This document shows positions 45,160 through 54,023 of a stretch of DNA of 64,000 nucleotides, piece by piece. Within the stretch, counting starts at the first letter, position 1. The number at the start of each line of letters is the position of its first letter. Location of the stretch: assembly GCF_003946305.1 (NCBI RefSeq), contig NZ_RHNS01000001.1, positions 310,001 through 374,000 on the forward strand, written 5' to 3'. A model generated the notes under the pieces. The model was given only the letters and a program-made list of their open reading frames with translations. It was not told the DNA's origin and searched no databases. The translations under genes and the position numbers were made by a program. The DNA comes from Lacticaseibacillus porcinae. Lineage in GTDB: Bacteria; Bacillota; Bacilli; Lactobacillales; Lactobacillaceae.

Positions 45160-45596
45160 AATGCACAACAAATCCACGAAACAAGATTCTGCTTCGTGGA
45201 TCCTTGGCTGTATGCCATTCAATTACGTTCTAGCGTGATGACATCAAGTGCGTATCTGCGTCGCCTTGGCTTATTGGACCTTGACCACGTTCGGGACTAA
45301 TCAGCAATGCATTAGCCTTTCGTCACACAGGCGTCACTTTCTTCCTATGTCGCCATAGGGAACTCGACCCGGTGTCACTGGTTTGAACCCCACAGGGGCC
45401 CAACAGTTTCGGTACTCTGATACGAGAGATCCAACGTTGCACAACAACCAAACGTAAAAGTCGCTGTGGCGCTGCGGGTCTGTCTCATTCGGTTTAACGA
45501 AGCTCTTCCGCCTCGCCATGAAGTGGTACGGTCAACCTGCGCTAAGCTGATCACTTCTCCTGACGATAATATAGCATCACACAATTTAAATTGCAA
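45160..45596 (-). ncRNA. Candidate stand-alone non-coding RNA, about 400 nt, with its own promoter
   Basis: This occupies most of the 582-base gap between nadC and map. On the minus strand TTGCAA (45591-45596), a 17-nt spacer and TATATT (45568-45573) form a good promoter, directly after the map terminator. Downstream are several clear hairpins: CCTATG-GCGA-CATAGG (a GNRA-type tetraloop), GGCTAAT/ATTAGTCC, CCCC-TGT-GGGG, and a 3' hairpin ATCCACGAA/TTCGTGGAT at 45171-45202, which lacks a long T tract. Two short open frames (61 and 73 codons) have no ribosome site or protein-like composition. I could not match it to RNase P RNA, tmRNA, 6S or SRP RNA. Confidence 0.5.
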
Positions 45597-45626
45597 GCGG
45601 TTACGAAAGCTTTTTTAAACCAAAAC

Positions 45627-45671
45627 AAAAAAGCCTCATGACGCTTACCGTTGTAAGCATCATGAGGCAAA
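45627..45671 (-). terminator. Rho-independent terminator of map
   Basis: GCCTCATGATGCTTAC pairs with GTAAGCGTCATGAGGC (one G-U or mismatch) followed by six T residues on the minus strand. Confidence 0.9.
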
Positions 45672-45676
45672 TGACA

Positions 45677-46474
45677 TTAGTCAAGCAAGTACTTGGCGTC
45701 AAATTCTTTATCGTAGCTGGTCAAGATCTTAGGACCGTCGTTGGTGATGACAATGGTGTGTTCGAATTGCGCGCAGTCAGAGCCGTCAGCAGTGACGTAA
45801 TATTCCCAGTCTTCATTTGGCACTTCTTTAGCTGCAATCTTCCAAGTCCCAGTGGTGATCATCGGTTCAATGGTGATGGTCATGCCAGCTTTCAAACGTA
45901 AGCCATGCCCTGCTTCACCATAATGTGGGACGTTTGGACTTTCATGCATGGTGGGCTGAATGCCATGGCCGATCAATTCGCGAACGTCGCCGTAGTTGTT
46001 TTCAACTTCGGTGAATTGTTGGATCGCATGGCCGATATCGCCGATCCGGTTACCGACTTGTGCTTGTTCGATGCCCAAGTACAAGGCCTTCTTGGTGTCG
46101 TCGAGGAGCTTTTGACGTTTGTCAGACACTTTGCCGACTGCATATGAGCGACAAGCATCAGACATGTAGCCTTGCCAGTTGACAACGGTGTCGACTGACA
46201 CAATGTCGCCTTCTTTAAGCATCAAGCCTTTGCGAGGGATCGAATGCGCAACTTCATCGTTGATGGCAACACAAGTGGCGTAGCGATAGCCTTCAAAACC
46301 TTTTTCTGCGGCAACAGCGCCGTGAGATTCGATCCATTCATTGGCGAATTTTTCAATTTCCCAACTGGAGATGCCTGGGCGGATGATGTCGTCGAGTTTG
46401 GCTAACATCCCTGCTAAAATGGCACCAGACTTGGCCATGCCTTCAATTTCACGTGGTGATTTCAGTGTGATCAA
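45677..46474 (-). CDS. map: Methionine aminopeptidase, type I
   Basis: A 265-residue metalloenzyme that removes the initiator methionine. The five metal ligands fall in the expected segments (VSVDTVVNW, SDACRSYAVG, GHGIQPTMHESPNVPHYG, ITIEPMI, QFEHTIVI). The start is taken as TTG at 46474 (protein ITLKSPREIEGM) because AGGAAGTG then has normal spacing; GTG at 46483 is the alternative. Confidence 0.93.
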   Translation of the reverse strand: MITLKSPREIEGMAKSGAILAGMLAKLDDIIRPGISSWEIEKFANEWIESHGAVAAEKGFEGYRYATCVAINDEVAHSIPRKGLMLKEGDIVSVDTVVNWQGYMSDACRSYAVGKVSDKRQKLLDDTKKALYLGIEQAQVGNRIGDIGHAIQQFTEVENNYGDVRELIGHGIQPTMHESPNVPHYGEAGHGLRLKAGMTITIEPMITTGTWKIAAKEVPNEDWEYYVTADGSDCAQFEHTIVITNDGPKILTSYDKEFDAKYLLD

Positions 46475-46525
46475 AATGTGCACTTCCTATTTTTTTCTTC
46501 TATTCCAGTGTAACACAACTGTGAC

Positions 46526-47458
46526 TTATTTCACGGAATCGGCGTAGATCTTCAAGCCGTCCTTCAATGGGGTGTGAGTCATGAAACCAAAGGCATTGAT
46601 TTTATCCACATTAGCGTAAGAATCGCGAATGTCGCCAAGGCGTTCGTCTTTGTAAGTCGCGTTGAGTTTCTTGCCAGTGATGGCTTGTAAGTCGTCTGCA
46701 ACTTGTTGCAAGGTGGTTTGTTGGCCATTGGCGATGTTGAAGACATCTGCGCGGGCTTCTGGGGTGTGCAACAACCCGATGATGGCAGACACCACGTCAC
46801 CAACAAACACGAAGTCACGGGTTTGGCCACCATCCCCAAAGAAAGTGAAGGGTTTGTCGTTTTGCAAAGCGTTCATGATAATGGACAACACCCCAGAATA
46901 TGGTGACGCTGGGTTTTGCTTAGGACCAAAAACATTAAAGAAGCGCACCGTGACAAATGGCAAGTCGTACAACCGTGAATAGTTGATGATCGCCCGCTCC
47001 GTCGCATACTTATCCACCGCGTATTGGGTCAAAGGATCAACGGCTAACGTTTCCACTTTTGGTAAGGTCGGGTTTTCACCATAAACCGCCGCCGAGCTTG
47101 CAAAGAACAATTTCTTCAATGGCAAATGTTCGCGACGAATGGTTTCAATGATGTTGAGGTTGGCTTCTTGGTTGATCTCATGGGTGTAATATGGGCGATC
47201 AACTGAATCGGCAACACTAGCGATCGCAGCCAGCAAGACGATGTAGTCAAATTTTTCATTGATCAGCAGTGCCGACATGAAGTCGTGATCGGTGATGTCA
47301 TGTTTGATGAAGGTCACCTTGTCACTATCAGGTAAGTTGCTTAACAACCCCATCGATAAGTCGTCGACCACTGTGATTTGGTTATCCCCTTTGACCAATT
47401 CATCGACTAAGTTCGAACCGATAAAGCCGGCTCCGCCTGTTACCAAGTATTTGGACAT
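46526..47458 (-). CDS. NAD-dependent sugar-nucleotide epimerase/dehydratase (GalE-like)
   Basis: A 310-residue short-chain dehydrogenase of the extended type. The Rossmann loop GGAGFIGSNLVDEL is at residues 8-21 and the catalytic pair YAVDK (Tyr and Lys) lies near residue 147, with the Ser at FASSAAVYGEN. It probably interconverts UDP-sugars for wall or exopolysaccharide synthesis; exact specificity is open. It is monocistronic and divergent from the flavodoxin gene. Confidence 0.85.
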   Translation of the reverse strand: MSKYLVTGGAGFIGSNLVDELVKGDNQITVVDDLSMGLLSNLPDSDKVTFIKHDITDHDFMSALLINEKFDYIVLLAAIASVADSVDRPYYTHEINQEANLNIIETIRREHLPLKKLFFASSAAVYGENPTLPKVETLAVDPLTQYAVDKYATERAIINYSRLYDLPFVTVRFFNVFGPKQNPASPYSGVLSIIMNALQNDKPFTFFGDGGQTRDFVFVGDVVSAIIGLLHTPEARADVFNIANGQQTTLQQVADDLQAITGKKLNATYKDERLGDIRDSYANVDKINAFGFMTHTPLKDGLKIYADSVK

Positions 47459-47528
47459 GTTGCGCCTCCTAAGAATGTTGTCTATATTCTACCACACTAC
47501 GCAACTAGTCGCCGCGGCTTAAATTTGC

Positions 47529-47534
47529 TATAAT
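47529..47534 (+). promoter_or_regulatory. Extended -10 promoter of the flavodoxin gene
   Basis: TGCTATAAT with no clear -35, 35 nt upstream of the ATG. It shows that translation begins at 47569 and not at the earlier in-frame ATG at 47533, which overlaps this box. Confidence 0.6.
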
Positions 47535-47568
47535 GGCGGTTAAAGTGAGTTACGAAAGGAAGTCCAAC

Positions 47569-48027
47569 ATGGTCAAAGCAGCAATCGTTTATGCCAGCAT
47601 GACTGGTAATAACGAAGAAATCGCAGGCATCGTAGAAGAAGAATTTGAAAAGTACGGCGTTGAGGTCGACACCACCGAAGTCTCACAAGCAGACGCTGAA
47701 GATTTCGAAGATGTCGACATTTGCGTCGTCGCCACTTACACCTACTCTGATGTTGGTGATGGTGTGTTACCAGATGAAGCCGTTGATTTTTACGATGACC
47801 TCAAAGAACTCGACTTGTCCGGGAAAGTGTACGGCACTTGCGGGTCTGGGGACACCTTTTACGATGACTTTTGTACCAGTGTCGATGACTTCGCCAAAGC
47901 CTTCGATGAAACTGGTGCGACCAAAGGTGCTGAATCGGTGAAAATCGACCTCGCCCCTGAAGATGATGACATCAAAAAGCTGGAAGCCTTCACCAAAGCC
48001 TTGGTGGACAAGCAAGCTAGCTTATAA
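47569..48027 (+). CDS. Flavodoxin
   Basis: A 152-residue FMN electron carrier. The phosphate loop is SMTGNNEE (residues 9-16), followed by acidic helices; the protein is very acidic overall, as flavodoxins are. The start is ATG at 47569 behind AAAGGAAG. In lactobacilli flavodoxin can feed the IspG/IspH or pyruvate-formate-lyase activation systems; this genome uses mevalonate, so the partner is not evident. Confidence 0.93.
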   Translation: MVKAAIVYASMTGNNEEIAGIVEEEFEKYGVEVDTTEVSQADAEDFEDVDICVVATYTYSDVGDGVLPDEAVDFYDDLKELDLSGKVYGTCGSGDTFYDDFCTSVDDFAKAFDETGATKGAESVKIDLAPEDDDIKKLEAFTKALVDKQASL

Positions 48028-48034
48028 ACCAACG

Positions 48035-48066
48035 AAGCGCAGGACTTTTAAGGTCCTGCGCTTTTT
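48035..48066 (+). terminator. Rho-independent terminator of the flavodoxin gene
   Basis: AAGCGCAGGAC/GTCCTGCGCTT perfect hairpin followed by TTT. Confidence 0.88.
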
Positions 48067-48157
48067 GATTGCAACGATTGCTGAAAGCGTTTTGCATTTA
48101 TATCGTGCACAATTATTTTGAACGTGATATAGTTAAGGCAGAAAGCAGGTGTGCGAC

Positions 48158-48628
48158 ATGATTTATGATTATGACGTAACGTTAGAAAATGGTGACACGT
48201 ATTCCATGAGCAAATACCGCGGCCATCCTTTGGTGATCGTCAATACAGCCACCAAATGTGGATTCGCTCCCCAATTCAAACAGTTGGAAAGTTTATACGA
48301 GCAGTTTAAAGATCAAGGCCTAGTGGTATTAGGCTTTCCATCTAACCAATTCAAACAAGAACTTGCCGATGGCCAAGCTGCCGCAGAAGCTTGCCGCCTA
48401 ACTTATGGCGTGTCTTTTCCAATGCATAGCATGACAGTGGTCAACGGCGACGATGCTGATCCTTTATTTAAAGAATTGAAACACGATGCCCCTGGCGTTT
48501 TAGGAGAAGCGATCAAATGGAACTTCTCTAAATTCTTAGTTGACGCCGACGGTCATGTGGTCGAACGCTTCGCCCCTAAAACCAACCCTGAAAAAATGAT
48601 CCCTGCGATCGAAAAAATTTTGAAATAA
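48158..48628 (+). CDS. Glutathione peroxidase-like thiol peroxidase
   Basis: A 156-residue peroxidase. The peroxidatic cysteine is Cys34 in NTATKCGFAPQF, followed by the LGFPSNQF segment (Gln, Asn) and KWNFSKFLVD (Trp, Asn), completing the catalytic tetrad. The selenocysteine position is Cys, so it likely uses thioredoxin. The start ATG at 48158 follows CAGGTG; the frame opens at a GTG three codons earlier. Confidence 0.93.
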   Translation: MIYDYDVTLENGDTYSMSKYRGHPLVIVNTATKCGFAPQFKQLESLYEQFKDQGLVVLGFPSNQFKQELADGQAAAEACRLTYGVSFPMHSMTVVNGDDADPLFKELKHDAPGVLGEAIKWNFSKFLVDADGHVVERFAPKTNPEKMIPAIEKILK

Positions 48629-48669
48629 AAATATGCCCGCCGCTGAATCGATCAGTGACGGGCATTTTT
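48627..48669 (+). terminator. Bidirectional terminator between the peroxidase gene and mvaS
   Basis: AAAAATATGCCCG and CGGGCATTTTT flank the loop; the A and T tracts allow use from both convergent genes. Confidence 0.8.
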
Positions 48670-48672
48670 CAA

Positions 48673-49833
48673 CTAACGGGCTGCGTATTGGCGTTCTTGA
48701 GCTTTGACGCCAGTTAACACGAAGCGTCCCGCAAAATACTTCGGATCTGCTTGATAGTCATCAGCAGCATATGGCACTTTGTCATTGAACACTGCTTCGT
48801 ATTCAGGCACTGAAAGCTGCTGGCGCTCATCGAGTAATTGCGCATGTTCAGCTGCGTGCAGATATTGTTCAAAGCCTTCAACCAACGTTGCTGAGAAGAA
48901 TTCGCCGACGGCCCCAGAGCCATAAGAGAACAAGCCTAAGGTATCGCCTGCTTGCAAGCTGTCGTCGAGATCAAGCAATGACAACAAGCCTAAATATAAT
49001 GACCCGGTGTACAAATTCCCGACCCGACGAGAATATTGGATCGATCGATCAAAATGCGCCATTAAATCGGCTTGTTTGGCGTCGTCTCCTTCAGGTAAGG
49101 CCAAACGCAACGCTTTTAATCCCATTTTGGTGTAAGGCAAGTGGAAACACAGCGCTTTGAAATCATCGAGCGTGTGGCCAGTGGTCGCTTTGTAGCGATC
49201 CCACAATTGTTGGAAGAAATCTAAATATTGCGCCGTGGAATATTTCCCTTTCGCAAGCGCGGTATCTTGATAAACCGGCCGCCAGAAATCCATGATCGAA
49301 TCACTGCGATACACCGAATCATCGTGAATTTCCAAGATATGGGGGTGTTGTGACACGATCATTGCCACTGCCCCAGCACCTTGGGTCACTTCCCCACCAG
49401 TGGCTAAACCGTAGCGCGCAATGTCTGACGCGATCACTAACGCTTGTTGATCAGGATGCGCGGCGACAAAATCGCGCGCCATCATTAACGCGGCTGTACC
49501 ACCATAACACGCTTCTTTGATTTCCACGGCGCGAGCCCATGGGCTGAGGTTTAATAATTTTTGAATGTACAACGCGCCAGCTTTTGACGCATCGATCCCA
49601 GATTCAGTGCCTAAAGCGATCAACCCGATGTGGTCATCTGGTGATAAAATGCTAGCCGCAGCGTCGGCACCCATCGTCACGATATCTTGTGAACTCGGAG
49701 CCACCGCTTGTTGGTCTTGGCCAATGCCGATGGTGTATTTGTCTGGTTCATCCCCGCGGGCTTTGGCTAATTCAATTAAATCAACGAAAAAAGCTGGTGT
49801 CGCCATCCCGATGCGATCAATTCCGATACTCAT
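48673..49833 (-). CDS. mvaS: HMG-CoA synthase
   Basis: A 386-residue thiolase-fold enzyme condensing acetyl-CoA with acetoacetyl-CoA in the mevalonate pathway. The catalytic cysteine is Cys109 in EIKEACYGGTAALMMA. Its gene follows mvaA by two bases, completing a thl-mvaA-mvaS operon. Confidence 0.96.
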   Translation of the reverse strand: MSIGIDRIGMATPAFFVDLIELAKARGDEPDKYTIGIGQDQQAVAPSSQDIVTMGADAAASILSPDDHIGLIALGTESGIDASKAGALYIQKLLNLSPWARAVEIKEACYGGTAALMMARDFVAAHPDQQALVIASDIARYGLATGGEVTQGAGAVAMIVSQHPHILEIHDDSVYRSDSIMDFWRPVYQDTALAKGKYSTAQYLDFFQQLWDRYKATTGHTLDDFKALCFHLPYTKMGLKALRLALPEGDDAKQADLMAHFDRSIQYSRRVGNLYTGSLYLGLLSLLDLDDSLQAGDTLGLFSYGSGAVGEFFSATLVEGFEQYLHAAEHAQLLDERQQLSVPEYEAVFNDKVPYAADDYQADPKYFAGRFVLTGVKAQERQYAAR

Positions 49834-49835
49834 TG

Positions 49836-51089
49836 TTATTCCCCTTTTTGAAGACGAAGTTGCGTTAACAGTGCTTTGGCCGTGGCCAAATCTTTAGTTT
49901 GTTGTTGGAGTTGTTGGGCGACAACTTGGATCTCGTCGCCGACAGCGCCTGCTTGGATCGCTAAGGCATTGGCTTGTAGCGCCATGTGACCTGCTTGAAT
50001 GCCAGGACCTGCTAATGCGCGCAAGGCTGCTAAGTTTTGCACCAAGCCAAGTGCGACTAATACTGCTTGCAAAGTGGCAACGTCTTGATAACTGCCTAAA
50101 CGCTGCGCCGCTTGGGCAGCCGGCAAGGCACTGATCGCCCCGCCGACCACACCAACAGGCATCGGTAAGCTTAACTCGCCGACTAATTGGTCCCCGACAA
50201 GCTGCCACGTACTCAACCCAACGTAATGTCCAGAGTGGGCAGCATAAGCATGCACCGCCGCACTGACGGCACGAGTATCATTGCCGCTAGCTAACACCGC
50301 TGCCGCGATCCCGTTCATGATCCCTTTGTTATGGGTCACAGCCCTGGCGCCATCAACTTGCGCTAAATCACTTAACGCTGCGATCTTGCGGGCAATGGTG
50401 GCACCATCAGTAGTTTTAGTCGCTAAAGTCTCAACGTTTAAAGCAACAGTGGCTGTCGTCAATTGGCGATCATCATTGCTGAGGATCGCCACTAACGCTG
50501 GTGACCCTAGCCAGTCGCTGAGTTGGGGCGCCACGGCTTCGCAAATCGTGTTAACAATATTTGCACCCATGGCTTGTTGGACATCGATGATCAAACTGAT
50601 TTTCAAAAAATGCGCGATGATCTCAGTTTCAACTTGTTGTAAACCGCCACCGCGTCGAACGATCGACGGATGCGCGGCGTCCGCTAAACTTTTGATCTCA
50701 CCGCGACGGGCATTGATCACCAACTGCGCTGCTTGCAAGTCAGCTAATTGATCAAAAACGACTTCTCCAACTACCACATGCTTAGCAGCGGTGGCAGTGA
50801 CCCCACCATTTAATTTGGCGATGCGGGCGCCATTGGAAGCCGCAGCGATCACAGAAGGTTCTTCCGTCGCCATCGGCACTTGATACATTTGACCATTGAC
50901 CATCAAATCTCGCGCCACCCCTAATGGCAACGCAAATTGTCCGATTTGATTTTCACTTAACGCATCGGCGATCGCCTCAGGTAACACGTTGCGATCAGCC
51001 CAAAACGCTGCGTCTGCAGGCGTTAGATCACCTGATTGCATCAGTGCGTCGCGCCGCTGTGCCGGTGTCATTTGGTAAAATTTCACCAT
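49836..51089 (-). CDS. mvaA: HMG-CoA reductase (class II)
   Basis: A 417-residue enzyme reducing HMG-CoA to mevalonate. It shows the class II features: VPMATEEPSVIAAASNGARI near residue 75, and DAMGANIVNT-like QQAMGANIVNTICEA near residue 185. The start ATG (51089) overlaps the thiolase stop as TAATG, and the frame extending to 51134 lies inside the thiolase gene. Confidence 0.96.
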   Translation of the reverse strand: MVKFYQMTPAQRRDALMQSGDLTPADAAFWADRNVLPEAIADALSENQIGQFALPLGVARDLMVNGQMYQVPMATEEPSVIAAASNGARIAKLNGGVTATAAKHVVVGEVVFDQLADLQAAQLVINARRGEIKSLADAAHPSIVRRGGGLQQVETEIIAHFLKISLIIDVQQAMGANIVNTICEAVAPQLSDWLGSPALVAILSNDDRQLTTATVALNVETLATKTTDGATIARKIAALSDLAQVDGARAVTHNKGIMNGIAAAVLASGNDTRAVSAAVHAYAAHSGHYVGLSTWQLVGDQLVGELSLPMPVGVVGGAISALPAAQAAQRLGSYQDVATLQAVLVALGLVQNLAALRALAGPGIQAGHMALQANALAIQAGAVGDEIQVVAQQLQQQTKDLATAKALLTQLRLQKGE

Positions 51090-52264
51090 TAGCGACTCAC
51101 CTGCATCGCCACTGCCATCCCGCCGCCGATGCATAAAGCACCGATACCGCGATGTTGTTGATTTTGAGCAAGTTCATGCACCAACGTCACCATCAATCGC
51201 GCCCCACTGGCACCAAGCGGATGCCCTAAAGCAATTGCGCCGCCTCGTGGATTCACCCGACTCATGTCCATGTGCAAATCGCGAGTGACGGCAACACTTT
51301 GCGAAGCGAACGCTTCATTGAGTTCTAACGTGTCGATCGCCGACAATTCAGTAGCGGTTTTCGCGACCAGCTTTTCGATCACTGACTTTGGGGCATAGCC
51401 CATGATCCGCGGCGCGATCCCGCCTTCTGCAAAACCATCGATCGCTGCTAACCAAGTTAACCCCAATTCTTCAGCTTTGGATTGCGTCATTAAGATCATG
51501 GCCGCAGCCCCATCGTTGATCCCACTGGCATTACCAGCAGTCACAGTACCATTGGCCCGAAATGATGGTCGCAAGCGTGCAAGCTTCTCGGCGCTGGTGT
51601 CTGGGCGTGGCCCTTCATCAGCATCAACAACCACATCACCTTTGCGACCATGAACGGTCACTGGGACGATTTCATCACCAAAAGCGCCATTTGTTTGCGC
51701 GGCAACGGCTTTTTGATGAGAGGCTAAGGCAAAAGCATCTTGTTGTTCACGTGACACTTGATATTCTGTGGCCACATTTTCTGCGGTGATGCCCATCGGT
51801 TCATGGGTGAACGCATCAGATAACCCGTCTTGCATCATCCCATCGACAAATGACACGTCCCCTAGTTTATGGCCATTGCGCATATTTGGTGCGTAAAAAG
51901 GCGTTTGGCTCATATTTTCAGTGCCGCCGACTAACACGATGTCAGCATCCCCCATCAGGATCGCACTTTGCCCTAATCGGATCGCTTTTAACCCGCTACC
52001 GCAGACTTCATTGATGGTCATCGCGGTACTGGTGTCGCTCATCCCCACACCTAAGGCAATTTGTCTGGCGACGTTTTGACCAGAATTTGCTTGTAAGACA
52101 TTTCCGAAAATTGCTTGGTCGATTTGCTCTGGGGAGATCCCAGCAGCTTTAATGGCGGCAGCACTGGCTGCTTGCCCAAGCTCTACAGCTGATACCGAAC
52201 TTAAGGCGCCGCCGAACTTCCCGATCGCGGTGCGCTTGGCACTCACAATGACAATGGTATCCAT
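51089..52264 (-). CDS. thl: Acetyl-CoA acetyltransferase (thiolase)
   Basis: A 391-residue thiolase that makes acetoacetyl-CoA from two acetyl-CoA. The nucleophile is Cys88 in NEVCGSGLKAIRLG, the His is in GGAIALGHPLGASGARL, and the second cysteine is in GALCIGGGMAVA. The start is ATG at 52264 behind TTGGAGG. First gene of the mevalonate operon, with a TTGAAA/TATACT promoter upstream. Confidence 0.95.
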   Translation of the reverse strand: MDTIVIVSAKRTAIGKFGGALSSVSAVELGQAASAAAIKAAGISPEQIDQAIFGNVLQANSGQNVARQIALGVGMSDTSTAMTINEVCGSGLKAIRLGQSAILMGDADIVLVGGTENMSQTPFYAPNMRNGHKLGDVSFVDGMMQDGLSDAFTHEPMGITAENVATEYQVSREQQDAFALASHQKAVAAQTNGAFGDEIVPVTVHGRKGDVVVDADEGPRPDTSAEKLARLRPSFRANGTVTAGNASGINDGAAAMILMTQSKAEELGLTWLAAIDGFAEGGIAPRIMGYAPKSVIEKLVAKTATELSAIDTLELNEAFASQSVAVTRDLHMDMSRVNPRGGAIALGHPLGASGARLMVTLVHELAQNQQHRGIGALCIGGGMAVAMQVSR

Positions 52265-52321
52265 AACATCCTCCAAATCGTTGCGTCGAAATTCCCGACG
52301 GATAAGAAATTGTACTTTATT

Positions 52322-52349
52322 AGTATACGCGACTCCTTACCCATTTCAA
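52322..52349 (-). promoter_or_regulatory. Promoter of the mevalonate operon
   Basis: TTGAAA (52344-52349), a 16-nt spacer and TATACT (52322-52327) on the minus strand, about 60 nt upstream of the thiolase start. Confidence 0.6.
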
Positions 52350-52375
52350 AACAACGTTAACAATTCTTAAGTTGG

Positions 52376-53048
52376 GTACAATTATTTTGATTTTCCAGTT
52401 AGCGATGCCAACTTGCCTCCGGCACGAAAATCTGTGGGCTCCGATGATTTGGCGTCACTGCGATGAATTGGACAAGTTGCCAGTGCGGCCAGTTTCAGAA
52501 ATCGGCAAAGTACGCCGATGTTCTTACCCCTAGATTTTGAGCCAAAGAAAATCACTTTGTCTCAAAATCTGCCGGTGAAATCTGCGCGAACCGCCAAAAA
52601 CCAGCGTTTCACTTGATTTCACTACCACAGGCAACTTGTCCAATTCACCTCCGTTCTGCCAAATTATCTCCGCCCACAGACTTTCTGCGTTGGTATCGCT
52701 AGCTTACGAATCAAATAGCAGACATTGTGAATCGTTCATCGTGACAGACATCATATCAACGTAGACATACAGCGTTTCGTAGCCATCAGGCGCTAGTGGG
52801 CTAGCGTAGTGGAGGAACTGAAATCATCGAACGTGGCAGAAATATTAACGGAGACAATGGTTTTCTGTCTCCGTTAATATTTCAGGCAAATTCAAAGACG
52901 CGGGTTTCGGCTTTGAATTTAGGCGAAAGAGCATCGGCGGTCTTTGCCGATCTCTGTAGCCGGCCGGCCACGAGAGATGATTTCAGTTCCGAAACAGAGC
53001 TAGCCCACTGGAGCCTGATAGCAGCATGAAACGCTCAGGTCGCCAGAC
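52376..53048 (+). repeat. Large structured intergenic element, copy E3
   Basis: The most complete copy, filling the gap between the mevalonate promoter and the apbE terminator. Domain I is closed by 52427-52453 with 52658-52684 and contains TGAATTGGACAA/TTGTCCAATTCA, GATTTTGAG/CTCAAAATC, and a GTGAAATC/GATTTCAC hairpin. The linker has CGTAGCCATCAGG. Domain II is closed by GAACTGAAATCATC (52815-52828) with GATGATTTCAGTTC (52976-52989) and contains hairpins AATATTAACGGAGACA/TGTCTCCGTTAATATT and AAATTCAAAG/CTTTGAATTT. The ends of domain II pair through GGGCTAGC/GCTAGCCC. Confidence 0.82.
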
Positions 53049-53057
53049 ATCATCATC

Positions 53058-53092
53058 AAAAAAGGTTGAGACGAATGACGTCTCAACCTCTT
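53058..53092 (-). terminator. Rho-independent terminator of the flavin operon
   Basis: AGGTTGAGAC/GTCTCAACCT style hairpin followed by seven T residues on the minus strand, directly after the apbE stop. Confidence 0.9.
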
Positions 53093-53096
53093 CCCA

Positions 53097-54023
53097 TTAA
53101 CTTTGTAAATCAACGCCGACTGGTACCACGCGACCATCTTGATAAACGAACACCGCACCGAAGATCCCTGGTCGATTTTCCCAATTAGGGATCGGCGCGC
53201 CAGCAAAAAACAACCGCTTCGCTTCTGTTTCTGCCACCACTGACTGTTCCGCAAACACGGTGACGCCTGCAAGCTTCGTTTGTAGTGGATGACCGGTGCG
53301 AGAATCCAGCAAATGATGATATTGTTTGCCATTGACGATCAAGAAGCGCTCGTAAATGCCACTCGTCACCGCTGAGCATGCTGGCAGCACTGTCCGCCCA
53401 ACTTCATCATGGCGTTCAGCTTGCGGGTCTTGGACCCCGATCACCCAACGCCCATCGCGGCGTCGTGGCGACTCGCCAACAAACACCAAGTTCCCGCCGA
53501 GATCGATAATGCCGCTAGTCACACCATATGCTCGCCACAAGTCAGCGATGCGATCGGCAATTTCACCTTTGGCAATGCCACCGAGGTCAAGCTCCATGCC
53601 AGGTTGCAACAACTTCACCGTCAATTGGTCATCGTCAAGTTCAACTTGCGTCGGATCGATCACTTGCTCGCGCGCTTGAATGTCTGCTTCAGCTGGCACA
53701 TGTGCATCTTTAAAGCCGATCGCCCACAGTTTCACTAAAGGTCCGATCAACGCATTGAAGCCAAAGTGTTCGCGGCTGGCACCCACTGCCCGTTTCACCA
53801 GTTGATAAGTCGCAGGCGACACTGCAACCGCATGATCACCTGCCGCATGATTGATGCTCATCACTTCAGAGACATTGCGATTGACCGTTAAACGATCTTC
53901 ATATTCTGCCACTAAAGTCATTGCAGCATCGATCGCAACATCACTTAATTCACCAAAAGTCGTCAAGGTAATGGTGGTGCCCAAGCCATAGCCGACTTTG
54001 ACGCGTTTCGTCAACCGAGACAT
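53097..54023 (-). CDS. apbE: ApbE, FAD:protein FMN transferase, cytosolic form
   Basis: A 308-residue flavin transferase that cleaves FAD and attaches FMN through a phosphoester to Thr or Ser in target proteins. The Mg/FAD site DLGGIAKGEIAD begins at residue 146, VTSGIYERF at about 219, and HHLLDSRTGHP at about 236. There is no signal peptide, lipobox or TM helix, so it acts in the cytosol. The ATG overlaps the stop of the upstream gene (TAATG), whose product carries four acceptor motifs and is the obvious substrate. Confidence 0.93.
   Translation of the reverse strand: MSRLTKRVKVGYGLGTTITLTTFGELSDVAIDAAMTLVAEYEDRLTVNRNVSEVMSINHAAGDHAVAVSPATYQLVKRAVGASREHFGFNALIGPLVKLWAIGFKDAHVPAEADIQAREQVIDPTQVELDDDQLTVKLLQPGMELDLGGIAKGEIADRIADLWRAYGVTSGIIDLGGNLVFVGESPRRRDGRWVIGVQDPQAERHDEVGRTVLPACSAVTSGIYERFLIVNGKQYHHLLDSRTGHPLQTKLAGVTVFAEQSVVAETEAKRLFFAGAPIPNWENRPGIFGAVFVYQDGRVVPVGVDLQS

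Noticed and set aside
45334-45596. Two short minus-strand open frames (61 and 73 codons) in the nadC-map gap
   Set aside because: No ribosome site, unusual residue composition, one start lies in the promoter, and they overlap the hairpin-rich candidate RNA.
45160-45596. RNase P RNA, tmRNA, 6S or SRP RNA as identity of the candidate ncRNA
   Set aside because: I looked for the conserved RNase P core, tmRNA ends and tag, and the SRP loop and found none; 6S cannot be strictly excluded but the RNA is about twice the usual size.
52376-53048. Insertion sequence remnant
   Set aside because: No transposase fragment in any frame; the content is nested stems conserved by pairing.
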